DNA of 58,499 nucleotides from Sphingopyxis sp. (GTDB lineage: Bacteria; Pseudomonadota; Alphaproteobacteria; Sphingomonadales; Sphingomonadaceae), in contig PNJO01000002.1 of NCBI GenBank assembly GCA_013821905.1, forward strand, positions 1-58,499. Direction: 5' to 3'. The notes under the pieces are model-generated. The model was given only the letters and a program-made list of their open reading frames with translations, was not told the origin of the DNA and did not search any database. A program made the position numbers and the translations under genes. Shown here one piece after another: positions 16,296-25,647 of this stretch (its first letter is position 1; each line of letters starts with the position of its first letter).

Positions 16296-17678
16296 ATGAC
16301 CCATGTCTTTCATCCGACGATGCTGCGCGAATATGACATTCGCGGCGTCGTCGGCGACACGCTGTCGGACAAGGACGCCTATGCGATCGGGCGCAGCTTT
16401 GCGACGCTGATCGCGCGCGACGGCGGCAAGCGGGTGGCGGTCGGCTATGACGGGCGGCTGTCGTCGCCGATGCTCGCCGACGCGCTGATCGCGGGGATCA
16501 ACGACGCAGGCGTCGATGCGCTCAATGTCGGGCTCGGGCCGACGCCGATGCTCTACTACGCAGCCTCAACCGAGGATGTGGACGGCGGCATACAGATAAC
16601 CGGCAGCCACAATCCCCCCGACTATAATGGTTTCAAGATGGTGTTCCGGGGCCGCCCCTTCTTCGGCGCCGACATTCAGCGGATCGGCGAACTGGCCGCC
16701 GCGGGCGACTGGGAGAGCGGCAAAGGCGCGTCGCAGAGCATCGATATCGTCGATGCCTATGTCGACCGGCTGGTCGAGGGCTTCGCCGGCGGCGCCTTCC
16801 GCATCGGCTGGGACGCCGGCAACGGCGCCGCGGGCACCGTCATCGAGAAACTCACCGCGCGCCTTCCCGGCGAGCATCACCTTCTGTTTACCGATATCGA
16901 CGGCCATTTCCCGAACCACCATCCCGACCCGACCGAGGAAAAGAATCTGGCGGACCTCAGGAAACTCGTCGCGGAGAAGAGCCTCGATTTCGGCGTCGCT
17001 TTCGATGGAGACGGCGACCGCATCGGCGCGATCGACGGTCAGGGCCGGGTGATCTGGGGCGACCAGCTGTTGCAGATTTATGCCGCCGCGGTGCTGAAGG
17101 AACGGCCGGGCGCGACGGTGATCGCCGATGTGAAGGCGAGCCAGGCGCTGTTCGACCGCGTCGCCGAACTCGGCGGCCAGCCGCTGATGTGGAAGACCGG
17201 CCACAGCTTGATCAAGGCCAAGATGAAGGAAACCGGCAGTCCTTTGGCCGGCGAGATGAGCGGGCATATCTTCTTCGCCGACACCTATTATGGCTATGAC
17301 GACGCGCCCTACGCCGCGGTGCGGCTGATCGAGGCGGCGACGAAGCTCGGCAAGAGCGTCACGGCGCTGCGCGGCGACATGGCGCCGATGGTCAACACGC
17401 CCGAAATGCGCTTCCAGGTCGACGAGACGCGCAAATTCGCCGTTGTGGATGAAGTTCTGGAACGTCTCGCGGCCGCGGGCGCGCGGGTTGACCGCACCGA
17501 CGGCGCGCGCGTGCTGACCGACGACGGCTGGTGGCTGCTCCGTGCCTCGAACACGCAGGACGTGCTCGTCGCGCGCGCCGAGGCGAAGGACGAGGCTGCT
17601 CTGGCGCGTCTGCTCGCCGCGATCGACGAACAGCTCGCCCTGTCGGGGCTCGTCCGGGGTCCGCAGGCGGGGCATTGA
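16296..17678 (+). CDS. pgmG: Phosphomannomutase/phosphoglucomutase
   Basis: The 460-residue enzyme has the phosphoserine loop [13 protein letters not shown] (S104), metal loop DGDGDR (about 236-241), sugar-binding GEMSGH and phosphate-binding RASNTQ. It isomerises mannose 6-phosphate and glucose 6-phosphate with their 1-phosphates, feeding GDP-mannose, UDP-glucose and exopolysaccharide routes. The short name follows the dual-specific sphingomonad enzyme; dual activity here is by homology. An ATG at 16296 follows AAAGG. It lies before lptB, suggesting a supply role for envelope glycans. Confidence 0.93.
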   Translation: MTHVFHPTMLREYDIRGVVGDTLSDKDAYAIGRSFATLIARDGGKRVAVGYDGRLSSPMLADALIAGINDAGVDALNVGLGPTPMLYYAASTEDVDGGIQITGSHNPPDYNGFKMVFRGRPFFGADIQRIGELAAAGDWESGKGASQSIDIVDAYVDRLVEGFAGGAFRIGWDAGNGAAGTVIEKLTARLPGEHHLLFTDIDGHFPNHHPDPTEEKNLADLRKLVAEKSLDFGVAFDGDGDRIGAIDGQGRVIWGDQLLQIYAAAVLKERPGATVIADVKASQALFDRVAELGGQPLMWKTGHSLIKAKMKETGSPLAGEMSGHIFFADTYYGYDDAPYAAVRLIEAATKLGKSVTALRGDMAPMVNTPEMRFQVDETRKFAVVDEVLERLAAAGARVDRTDGARVLTDDGWWLLRASNTQDVLVARAEAKDEAALARLLAAIDEQLALSGLVRGPQAGH

Positions 17679-17793
17679 TCGCCGCCCGCCCGCGATATTG
17701 CATCCATACCCTGCAAAAATCTTGCCAGATTGACGTTCGCCGCGTCGCTGGGGTAACGCCGCCCGTGGGGGATAGAACGGAACCGACCAGCAT

Positions 17794-18606
17794 ATGACCG
17801 ACGAATCCACTGTGGAAACGCTTGCCGAGAGCGATCATGGCGTCGCCGAGCACAAGGCGCACGTCCGCGAGGACGCGGCGGCGGGCAACGGGCTCGCGGT
17901 CGTGTCGATCGCCAAAAGCTATGACAAGCGTGTCGTTCTTTCCGACGTTTCGCTGTCGGTCGGCAAGGGCGAGGTCGTCGGGCTGCTCGGCCCCAACGGC
18001 GCGGGCAAGACGACCTGCTTCTATTCGATCATGGGGCTGGTGAAGCCCGATGCCGGACGCATCATGCTCGACGGTTCGGACATCACCGCGCTGCCCATGT
18101 ACCGCCGCTCGATCCTCGGGCTCGGCTATCTGCCGCAGGAGACCTCGATCTTTCGCGGCATGACGGTCGAGCAGAATATCAGCGCGGTGCTCGAACTTGC
18201 CGAACCCGACAAGGTGTCGCGCGAACGGCGGCTCGAGGAATTGCTCGACGAATTCGGCCTCACCCGCCTCCGCGATGCCGCCGCGATGGCGCTGTCGGGC
18301 GGCGAACGCCGCCGCGCCGAAATCGCCCGCGCACTCGCCGCCAACCCCTCGATCATCCTGCTCGACGAACCCTTTGCGGGCATCGATCCCTTGTCGATCA
18401 GCGACATCCGCGACCTCGTCGCCGACCTCAAGACGCGCGGCATCGGCGTGCTGATCACCGACCATAATGTGCGCGAGACGCTCGACCTCGTCGACCGCGC
18501 GTGCATCATCTACGATGGCAAGGTGCTGCTTGCCGGCTCCCCGGCCGAACTCGTCGCCGACCCCGAGGTGCGTCGCCTCTACCTCGGCGAGGGTTTCTCC
18601 CTGTGA
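17794..18606 (+). CDS. lptB: LPS export ABC transporter ATP-binding protein LptB
   Basis: The 270-residue ATPase has Walker A GPNGAGKTT (66-74), a LSGGERRR signature, Walker B IILLDEPFAG and the H-loop TDHN. The segment following Walker A, with YSIMGLVKPDAGRI, is typical of LptB. It has about 32 extra residues at the N-terminus, acidic and low in complexity, compared with the usual 240. LptB drives LptFG-mediated extraction of LPS from the inner membrane. lptC and lptA, which normally precede lptB, do not, and rpoN follows directly as in many genomes. Confidence 0.95.
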   Translation: MTDESTVETLAESDHGVAEHKAHVREDAAAGNGLAVVSIAKSYDKRVVLSDVSLSVGKGEVVGLLGPNGAGKTTCFYSIMGLVKPDAGRIMLDGSDITALPMYRRSILGLGYLPQETSIFRGMTVEQNISAVLELAEPDKVSRERRLEELLDEFGLTRLRDAAAMALSGGERRRAEIARALAANPSIILLDEPFAGIDPLSISDIRDLVADLKTRGIGVLITDHNVRETLDLVDRACIIYDGKVLLAGSPAELVADPEVRRLYLGEGFSL

Positions 18607-18620
18607 TCGACTAGCCGCCG

Positions 18621-20087
18621 GTGGCGTTGGGTCCGCGCCTCGATCTCCGCCAGTCGCAATCGCTGGTGATGACGCCGCAGCTGCAGCAGGCCATCAAGCT
18701 GCTGGCGCTGTCGAACCTCGAACTTGAAGCCTATCTGGCCGAGGCGCTGGAGGGCAATCCGTTGCTCGAGACGGCGTCGGCCGACGGCGAGGGCGGCGCG
18801 GGCGATGCCGAGGGCGAGCGTGGCGACGATCTGCCCGTTGCCGAGGCGGCTTCGCTCGACGCCGACCAGGCGCTCGCATCGGACAGCGGCACGCGCGACG
18901 ACCTCGACGTCGATCTCGCCGAGGAACGGTTTCACCACGACAGCGCGAGCGACTGCGTCGGCCTGTCGGGTTCGGGCGAGGATGTCGATTTCGACAGCTT
19001 CGCCGGCGCCGAGGGCACGCTCCACGACCATCTGCTCGCGCAGGTCGGCGAGCGTTTCGGCGGTGTCGAGGCGATCGTCGCGGGCCAGCTCGTCGCGCTG
19101 ATCGACGAGACCGGCTACCTGCGCGCCGATCTTGCCGAACTCGCCGCGCAACTCGGCGTCCCGCTCGCGCTGGTCGAGGCGGTGCTGGCGGGCATCCAGA
19201 CCTTTGACCCCTCGGGCGTCGGCGCGCGCGACCTTGCCGAATGCATCGCGATCCAGGCGCGCGAGGCCGACCGTTACGACCCCGCGATGGCGACGATGAT
19301 CGCGCATCTCGACCTCGTCGCGAGAGGTGCCTTCCCGCAGCTCAAGCGCATCTGCGGCGTCGACGACGAGGATCTCGCCGACATGATCCGCGAACTGCGC
19401 GGCTATGACCCGCGGCCGGGGCTCCGATTCGGCGGCGAAGGCGCGCCCGCGGTCGTGCCCGACCTCTATATCCGCCAGACCGCGAAGGGCTGGGCGGTCG
19501 AGGTGAACAGCGGGACCTTGCCGCGCCTGCTCGTCAACCGCCGTTATTATGCCGAACTCGCGCAGGGCGCGGCGGCGAAGAGCAAGGCGTGGCTGTCCGA
19601 ACAGCTTGCCGGCGCCAACTGGCTGGTGCGCGCGCTCGACCAGCGCCAGCGCACGATCGTCAAGGTCGCGAGCGAGATCGTGAAGCAGCAGGAAGGCTTT
19701 TTCCTCCACGGCGTCGCGCATATGCGCCCGCTGACGCTACGCCAGGTCGCCGAGGAGATCGGTATGCACGAATCGACCGTGAGCCGCGTCACGAGCAACA
19801 AATATCTGAGCTGCGCGCGCGGACTGTTCGAGCTCAAATATTTCTTTTCGAGCGGGATTTCGGCGACCGAAGGCGAGGGCGCGGTGTCGGCCGAGGCGGT
19901 GAAGAGCCGGATCAAGGCGCTGATCGACGCCGAGGATGCCAAGGCGATTCTCTCCGACGAAACGATCGCGCAGAAGCTCGCGGCCGAGGGGCACGACATC
20001 GCGCGGCGCACCGTGGTCAAATATCGCGAGGCGATGGGCTACGGCTCGTCGGTGCAGCGGCGCCGGCAAAAGGCGCTCGCGGGTTAG
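18621..20087 (+). CDS. rpoN: RNA polymerase sigma-54 factor
   Basis: The 488-residue protein starts MALGPRLDLRQSQSLVMTPQLQQAI, the Gln-rich region I that binds activators. An acidic region II follows at about 55-130, then the core-binding region, and the C-terminal RpoN box ARRTVVKYREAMG near 464-476. It begins with GTG at 18621, 14 bases after the lptB stop. Sigma-54 needs AAA+ activators to open promoters of the GG-N10-GC type. The usual downstream hpf and ptsN genes are missing; a 146-base palindrome begins within the stop codon instead. Confidence 0.96.
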   Translation: MALGPRLDLRQSQSLVMTPQLQQAIKLLALSNLELEAYLAEALEGNPLLETASADGEGGAGDAEGERGDDLPVAEAASLDADQALASDSGTRDDLDVDLAEERFHHDSASDCVGLSGSGEDVDFDSFAGAEGTLHDHLLAQVGERFGGVEAIVAGQLVALIDETGYLRADLAELAAQLGVPLALVEAVLAGIQTFDPSGVGARDLAECIAIQAREADRYDPAMATMIAHLDLVARGAFPQLKRICGVDDEDLADMIRELRGYDPRPGLRFGGEGAPAVVPDLYIRQTAKGWAVEVNSGTLPRLLVNRRYYAELAQGAAAKSKAWLSEQLAGANWLVRALDQRQRTIVKVASEIVKQQEGFFLHGVAHMRPLTLRQVAEEIGMHESTVSRVTSNKYLSCARGLFELKYFFSSGISATEGEGAVSAEAVKSRIKALIDAEDAKAILSDETIAQKLAAEGHDIARRTVVKYREAMGYGSSVQRRRQKALAG

Positions 20088-20230
20088 GATCGGCTGCCAT
20101 TCGGCCCATGCCGGCCTGCAAACGGCGGCTTCTCGCGCTTCCGGTGCTCACGTACCAAAGTACGCTGCGCTCCGGGTCACGAGAATCCACCATTTTCGGC
20201 TCGGCCTGAGCCGAATGGCAACCGATCCTA
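20085..20230. repeat. 146-base imperfect palindrome, MITE-like, overlapping the rpoN stop
   Basis: The left end TAGGATCGGCTGCCATTCGGC (20085 on) matches the reverse complement of the right end TAGGATCGGTTGCCATTCGGC with about three mismatches in 31 positions. Inner segments also pair, less perfectly, up to an apex GTACCAAAGTAC near 20152-20163. No transposase is present. The left three bases are the rpoN stop codon, so the element starts exactly where the gene ends. It covers most of the gap between rpoN and rpmJ (20088-20332). Confidence 0.7.
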
Positions 20231-20332
20231 GGAAATCTGGCGACTTTTGCCTTGGAGGCAGTTGACTTTTTAGCCCCTTCCCCATAGTTGCGCCGCTTCG
20301 CGTCAACACGCCAAGATTTACGGACAGAGATC

Positions 20333-20458
20333 ATGAAGATTCGCAACAGCCTGAAGTCGCTGAAGGACCGCCACCGGGATAACCGCGTTATCCGTCGTCG
20401 TGGCCGTACCTATGTGATCAACAAGACCAACCGCCGCTTCAAGGCGCGCCAGGGCTAA
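20333..20458 (+). CDS. rpmJ: 50S ribosomal protein L36, cysteine-free form
   Basis: The 41-residue protein reads [19 protein letters not shown] and ends NRRFKARQG, the standard alphaproteobacterial L36. Positions that hold cysteines in zinc-binding L36 are other residues here, including asparagine. It has a GAGA ribosome site and a possible promoter with TTGACT (20262-20267) and ATAGTT (20284-20289). It ends directly before the HAD gene's upstream region. Identification is certain. Confidence 0.97.
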   Translation: MKIRNSLKSLKDRHRDNRVIRRRGRTYVINKTNRRFKARQG

Positions 20459-20556
20459 TGGCCCTGCCGGGGCGTTTTCCGCCCCGCGCGCATTTGCGAA
20501 GTCAGCGTAACGCCGTCGGATGCTTCCGGCGGCGCTTTCGCGTGTTCAGAGCAGCC

Positions 20557-21174
20557 ATGATTCGCCAGAGCGTGATTTTCGACGTCGGCCGCGTCCTCTT
20601 CGACTGGGACCTGCGCTATCTGTTCGCCAAGCTGATCGCCGACCGGGACGAGCTCGAATGGTTCGTGACCCACGTCGTGACGCCGCAGTGGCATTTCCAG
20701 CATGACGCGGGGCGCCCGCTGGCCGAGATGCTGCCCGAGCTGAAAGCCGAGTTTCCGGGGCGCGAGGCGCTGATCGACGCCTATGCCGCGCGCTTCAACG
20801 AGACGATCCCCGGGCCGATGCCCGGCAGCCTCGAACTCGTCGAACGGCTCGACGCCGCGGGCGTGCCGCTGTTCGCGATTACCAATTTCGGCCACGAATT
20901 CTGGGAAGGTTTCCGCCCGACCCAACCGATCTTCGACCGCTTCCGCGATATCATCGTCTCGGGTACCGAAAAGCTGATGAAGCCCGATCCCGCGATCTAC
21001 CGCCTCGCGATCGAGCGATTCGGCATTGACCCCGCGGGCGCACTCTTCATCGACGACGTTGCTGCCAATGTCGCGGGCGCCGAATCGGTCGGGATCGCGG
21101 GGCATCGGTTCGTCGACTCGGCGACGCTGGAGCGGGAACTGGTCGCGACGGGCTATCTGGCGAACTTGGCTTAG
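20557..21174 (+). CDS. HAD-superfamily hydrolase (haloacid dehalogenase/phosphatase type)
   Basis: This 205-residue protein has HAD motif I IFDVGRVLFDWD, motif II FAITNF, motif III as KLMKPDPAIY and motif IV LFIDDVAANV. Motif I lacks the second aspartate that true phosphatases have: DVG instead of DxD. This suggests a haloacid dehalogenase or a YihX-like group rather than a typical phosphatase; the substrate is unknown. I chose the ATG at 20557 because the open frame upstream encodes an arginine-rich stretch with no homology. It follows rpmJ and may share its transcript. Confidence 0.82.
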   Translation: MIRQSVIFDVGRVLFDWDLRYLFAKLIADRDELEWFVTHVVTPQWHFQHDAGRPLAEMLPELKAEFPGREALIDAYAARFNETIPGPMPGSLELVERLDAAGVPLFAITNFGHEFWEGFRPTQPIFDRFRDIIVSGTEKLMKPDPAIYRLAIERFGIDPAGALFIDDVAANVAGAESVGIAGHRFVDSATLERELVATGYLANLA

Positions 21175-21578
21175 CGCATCAGCTTTCGCAGCGACTCGAT
21201 CCAGTCACGTGAATACTCTTCCTGCGTCGCTACCGATGCCGGAATGATATCCGGCCCCTCCTCGAAAATTCCGACGAGTTCCGTGGCTTGAGCACCGGTT
21301 TCAATCTTATAGGCCTTCAAACCCCGGCCCATGTCTCGCGACATGGCGGAAGGCCAAACCTTCAGGCTCGCACCATAGCAGAAAGGGATGAGGCCCTTTG
21401 GTTCCAAAAACCGTTTGCGGATTCTTTGGAACGCCGAAAAATAGTCGGGTGCGTCGGCATGGTGGGTTTCGTTCCGCACGGTGCATGTCAGTCGGCAACT
21501 GTCGCCATCGCCGCCTTGGACAATCAGTATCTGCTCATCGTCTTCGCCGCCGATCACATAAAGCGCATGCTGTTCCAC
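21171..21578 (-). CDS. Hypothetical protein with unusually low GC
   Basis: I do not recognise this 135-residue protein. It begins GTG at 21578, five bases after the stop codon of the oligopeptidase gene, and has GGAG upstream, so it is likely translated in an operon with that gene. It has no signal peptide or membrane segment. It contains two cysteines near the start (DSCRLTCTVRNETHH) and an aromatic and charged C-terminal half. Codon choice is clearly less GC-rich than in the flanking genes. Its stop codon overlaps that of the convergent HAD gene in TTAG. Confidence 0.6.
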   Translation of the reverse strand: MEQHALYVIGGEDDEQILIVQGGDGDSCRLTCTVRNETHHADAPDYFSAFQRIRKRFLEPKGLIPFCYGASLKVWPSAMSRDMGRGLKAYKIETGAQATELVGIFEEGPDIIPASVATQEEYSRDWIESLRKLMR

Positions 21579-21583
21579 GGCCT

Positions 21584-23746
21584 TTATTTCTCCACCCCCA
21601 ACTGCGTCAGCACGAAGGCGAACTCTTCGGCGTCCTCGCGCAGCGCGCCCCAGCGGCCCGATTTGCCCGCGTGACCCGCGCCCATGTTGGTGCGCAGCAG
21701 CAGCGTCGCGTCGTTGGTACGTGTCGCGCGCAGTTTGGCGACCCATTTGGCGGGCTCCCAATAGGTCACGCGCGGATCGTTGAGCCCTGCCGACACCAGC
21801 ATCGGCGGATAGGCTTTCGCGGTCGCATTATCGTAGGGGCTGTAGCTCAGCATATAGTCGAACGCCGCCTTGTCGGTGGTCGGGTTGCCCCATTCGGGCC
21901 ATTCGCCCGGCGTCAGCGGCAGCGTTTCGTCGACCATCGTGTTGATTACGTCGACGAAGGGCACGCCTGCGAGCACCGCGCCCCACAGCTCGGGCGCCTG
22001 GTTATAGACCGCACCCATCACCTGCCCGCCCGCCGAGCGGCCCTCGATCGAGATCTTGCCCGCGCTGGTATATTGGGCGGCGATCAGCCCCTTGGCGACG
22101 TCGATGAAGTCGTTGAACGTATTCTTGCGCCGGTCGGTCTTGCCGGCGAGATACCAGGCGCGGCCCAGGTCGTCGCCGCCACGGACATGCGCGATGGCAT
22201 AGATCATGCCGCGGTCGACAAGGCTGAGGCGCGTCGTCGAGAAACCCGGCGGGACGCGATATCCGTAGCTGCCATAGACATAGAGGTGCATCGGCGCGCT
22301 GCCGTCGCGCGGCGTGCCCTTTTTATAGACGAGCGACACCGGCACCGGCGTGCCGTCGCGCGACAGCATGTGAACCAGTTCGGTTACATAGTCGTCATGA
22401 TTATAACCCGAAGGAATCTCCTGCACCTTCAGCGTCTCGAGCTTGCCGCTCGCGAGATCATAATCGAACACCGTGTCGGGGGTGACCATCGATTCATAGT
22501 CGAGGCGCAGCTTGTCCTGATGATATTCGGGATTGTCGCCGAGACCCGCCACATAGGTGGCTTCGGGGAATTGGACCCGCCCGGGGACAAGCGGCGCGTC
22601 ATATTTGCGGATATCGACCTGATCGACACCCTTCTCGCGCGATTCGAGCACGAAATAGTCGCGGAAGACGGCGAGGCCGGTGATGTAATTCTCGTCCGAT
22701 CCGGGGATCAGCGTCTTCCACGTCCCGGGCGTTTTGACGTCGGCAGTCGCGACGCGGAAATTGGGGTGTTCGTCGTTGGTGTGGATGTAGAGTGTGCCGT
22801 TCCGCTCGTCGACGCTATATTCGCGGCCCTTCTGCCGCGCCGAGACGAGTTGCATCGGGGCTTCGGGATTATCGGCGGGGAGCAGATAGACCTCGCTCGT
22901 CTCGTTATCGCCCGTCGCGATCACGATATAATTGTCGGCGGCGGTCTTGCCGATCCCGACGCCGAAACCGATGTCGGCCTCCTTGTAGAGCAATTTGTCG
23001 TCCGCGACCGGCGTGCCGAGCTTGTGCAGCCGGACATTGTCGGTGCGCCAATTCTCGTTCGCGAGGCCATAGAGGATCGCGTCGTTGCCCGAGGTCCAGA
23101 CGAGCGACGACAAGGTGCCGGGAATCACGTCGGGCAGCAGCTCGCCGGTTTCGAGATTGCGGACGCGCGCCTCGAATCGCTCGGAGCCATTGTCGTCGAA
23201 CGAATAGGCCATCAGCTTTCCGTCGGGGCTGACCGACAGTTCGGCGAGGCGGAAATAATCCTTGCCCGCCGCCATCGCGACCTCGTCGAGGATCAGCTGG
23301 GTGTCACCGGAGCCTGACGCCGGTTTCCGGTACCACTTCTTGTATTCGGCGCCTTCCTCATATTCGACCCAATAGAGCCAGTCGCCATCCTTCTGCGGCA
23401 CCGAGGAATCGGCTTCCTTGATCCGGCCCTTCATTTCCCGGAACAAAGTCTCGACGAGCGCCGCGTGCGGCTTCATCGCGGCGTCGAAATAGGCATTTTC
23501 GGCCTTCACATAGTCGAGCACATCCTTGTCATCGACCGTCGGATAGCTTGCGTCCCTCAGCCAGTGCCACGGATCGGACAGCGTCTTGCCGTGCAGCGTC
23601 ATTTCGTGCGGGCGCTTGTCGGCGACCGGAGCCGCGAGCAGGGCAGGGGTTTTGGTCAATGCAGGCTCTTTCTCTTCGGCGAAGGCGTTCGGGGACGCGA
23701 CAAGCGGGGTGGTAATTGCGGCCAGAAACATCCAAATAGCGCGCAT
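21584..23746 (-). CDS. Oligopeptidase B-type S9 peptidase, secreted
   Basis: At 720 residues this is a prolyl-oligopeptidase family enzyme of the protease II (PtrB) type. A seven-bladed propeller spans about 60-450 and the alpha/beta-hydrolase domain 460-720. The nucleophile is in IEGRSAGGQVM, the acid probably in LNDPRV, and the histidine in MGAGHAGKSGRW. It cleaves short peptides after basic residues. The ATG at 23746 starts a signal peptide (MRAIWMFLAAITTPLVA), so it probably acts in the periplasm. A longer start in the frame is Arg-rich and rejected. It is divergent from the M24 aminopeptidase gene. Confidence 0.9.
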   Translation of the reverse strand: MRAIWMFLAAITTPLVASPNAFAEEKEPALTKTPALLAAPVADKRPHEMTLHGKTLSDPWHWLRDASYPTVDDKDVLDYVKAENAYFDAAMKPHAALVETLFREMKGRIKEADSSVPQKDGDWLYWVEYEEGAEYKKWYRKPASGSGDTQLILDEVAMAAGKDYFRLAELSVSPDGKLMAYSFDDNGSERFEARVRNLETGELLPDVIPGTLSSLVWTSGNDAILYGLANENWRTDNVRLHKLGTPVADDKLLYKEADIGFGVGIGKTAADNYIVIATGDNETSEVYLLPADNPEAPMQLVSARQKGREYSVDERNGTLYIHTNDEHPNFRVATADVKTPGTWKTLIPGSDENYITGLAVFRDYFVLESREKGVDQVDIRKYDAPLVPGRVQFPEATYVAGLGDNPEYHQDKLRLDYESMVTPDTVFDYDLASGKLETLKVQEIPSGYNHDDYVTELVHMLSRDGTPVPVSLVYKKGTPRDGSAPMHLYVYGSYGYRVPPGFSTTRLSLVDRGMIYAIAHVRGGDDLGRAWYLAGKTDRRKNTFNDFIDVAKGLIAAQYTSAGKISIEGRSAGGQVMGAVYNQAPELWGAVLAGVPFVDVINTMVDETLPLTPGEWPEWGNPTTDKAAFDYMLSYSPYDNATAKAYPPMLVSAGLNDPRVTYWEPAKWVAKLRATRTNDATLLLRTNMGAGHAGKSGRWGALREDAEEFAFVLTQLGVEK

Positions 23747-23813
23747 AAGAAAAGCCCCGCAGCGTCGCCCCGATCGGGCAGGATGGCTGCGATGTAGGAA
23801 CAAGGAACCAGCG

Positions 23814-25640
23814 ATGTCCAGCCCCGTCCACGCCGAGCGGCTCGCCCGCGTCCGCGCCGAACTGAAAGCGCAGGGTCTCGACGGCTTCGTCGTGCCGATC
23901 AGCGACGAGCATATGAGCGAATATGTCGGCGCTTATGCACAGCGCATGGCGTGGCTGACCGGCTTCGGCGGTTCGGCGGGGACTGCGGCCGTTCTGCCGA
24001 CGAAGGCGGCGGTGTTCGTCGACGGGCGTTACACGGTGCAGGTCCGCGATCAGGTCGACGGCGCTCTGTTCGACTATGTCGGCGTGCCGCAATCGAGCGT
24101 CGCCGAATGGCTCGGCGCGAATGTCAGCGCGGGGCAGAAGGTCGGTTACGATCCCTGGCTGCACGGCATCGACTGGGCGCGGAGCCTCGAAAAAGCGCTC
24201 GCGGCCAAGGGCGCGAGCCTCGTCGCGGTGACCCCCAACCCGCTCGACGCCGCGTGGGACGACCAGCCCGCGCCGAGCGACGCGGTGGTGACCGTCCACG
24301 ACGCCGCGCTCGCGGGGCAGGGCGCGGTCGAGAAGCGCGCGATCATCGCCGACTGGCTGAAGGCGAAGGGTCTCGACACGACGGTGATGACCGCGCTCGA
24401 TTCGATCGCCTGGACCTTCAACATCCGCGGGACCGACGTCAGTCACACGCCGGTCGGGCTCGCCTTCGCCCTGCTCCACGCCGACGCCACCGCCGACCTG
24501 TTCATCGCGCCCGAAAAACTCACCGACGCGGTGCGCGTGCATCTCGGCAACAGTGTGCGGATCCACGACCGCTCCGCGTTCGAGGGCGCGCTGGCCGGGC
24601 TGGCGGGCAAACAAGTCGCGGTCGATCCCGACCGTGCCGTCGCGGCGATCTTCACCGCGCTCGAAACCGCGGGCGCGAAGATCGAGCGCCACCGCGACCC
24701 CGCGGTGCTGCCCAAGGCGATCAAGAACGACACCGAACTCGATGGCACCCGCGCCGCGCACGTCCGCGACGGCGTTGCGGTCGCGCGCTTCCTGAAATGG
24801 ATGGAAGAGGTGGCGCCGCAGGGCGGGCTCGACGAGCTCGGCGCGGCGGCGAAGCTGCGCGAATTTCGCGACGAGAATGGCGCCCTCAAGGATCTGTCGT
24901 TCGACACCATCTCGGCCGCCGGCCCGAACGGCGCGCTGCCGCATTACAAGGTCGACGAGACGACCAACCGCGCGATCGAGACGGGCACACTCTACCTCGT
25001 CGATTCGGGTGGGCAATATGCCGACGGCACGACCGACATCACGCGCACGATTGCGATCGGCACGCCGACCGCCGAGATGCGCCGCCGCTTCACGCAGGTG
25101 CTCAAGGGCCATATCGCGCTCGCCGTGGCGCGCTTCCCCAAGGGGACGCGCGGCAGCCAGCTCGACATTCTCGCGCGCCAGTATCTCTGGGCCGACGGGG
25201 TCGATTATGCGCATGGCACCGGGCACGGCGTCGGCACCTACCTCGCCGTCCACGAAGGGCCGCAGCGCATCGCCAAGCCCGCCGGCGGACAGGCGGGGAC
25301 CGAGGAGCCGCTGCACGCGGGCATGATCCTCTCGAACGAGCCCGGCTATTACAAGGCCGGGCATTTCGGCATCCGCATCGAGAATCTCGTCGTCGTGACG
25401 CCGCAGCGCATCGCGGGCGCCGAGGAGGAGATGCTGGGCTTCGAGACGATCACCTTTGCGCCGATCGCGCAAAATCTCGTCGACGTCGCCTTGCTTTCGC
25501 CCGCGGAAGCCGACTGGCTCGACGCCTATCATGCCGAGGTGCTCGAAAAGCTCGGCGCGGGCATGGCGGGTGAGGAGCGCGCCTGGCTCGAGGCGGCCTG
25601 TGCGCCGCTCGACCGCACCCCCGCCGCGCTCGCCGCCTGA
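23814..25640 (+). CDS. Aminopeptidase P family protein (M24B, Xaa-Pro)
   Basis: The 608-residue protein has two creatinase-like N-terminal domains followed by an M24 'pita-bread' domain at about 300-540. The metal ligands are visible: DSGGQYADGTTDITRT (two Asp), YAHGTGHGVGTYLAVHEGPQ (His) and NEPGYYKAGHFGIRIENL (two Glu). It removes N-terminal residues before proline, using two metal ions. Length matches the long bacterial and eukaryotic APP1 type, not the 440-residue PepP. The ATG at 23814 follows AAGGAACC. It is divergent from oligopeptidase B, so peptide degradation genes are clustered. Confidence 0.92.
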   Translation: MSSPVHAERLARVRAELKAQGLDGFVVPISDEHMSEYVGAYAQRMAWLTGFGGSAGTAAVLPTKAAVFVDGRYTVQVRDQVDGALFDYVGVPQSSVAEWLGANVSAGQKVGYDPWLHGIDWARSLEKALAAKGASLVAVTPNPLDAAWDDQPAPSDAVVTVHDAALAGQGAVEKRAIIADWLKAKGLDTTVMTALDSIAWTFNIRGTDVSHTPVGLAFALLHADATADLFIAPEKLTDAVRVHLGNSVRIHDRSAFEGALAGLAGKQVAVDPDRAVAAIFTALETAGAKIERHRDPAVLPKAIKNDTELDGTRAAHVRDGVAVARFLKWMEEVAPQGGLDELGAAAKLREFRDENGALKDLSFDTISAAGPNGALPHYKVDETTNRAIETGTLYLVDSGGQYADGTTDITRTIAIGTPTAEMRRRFTQVLKGHIALAVARFPKGTRGSQLDILARQYLWADGVDYAHGTGHGVGTYLAVHEGPQRIAKPAGGQAGTEEPLHAGMILSNEPGYYKAGHFGIRIENLVVVTPQRIAGAEEEMLGFETITFAPIAQNLVDVALLSPAEADWLDAYHAEVLEKLGAGMAGEERAWLEAACAPLDRTPAALAA

Positions 25641-25647
25641 AGCCCCG

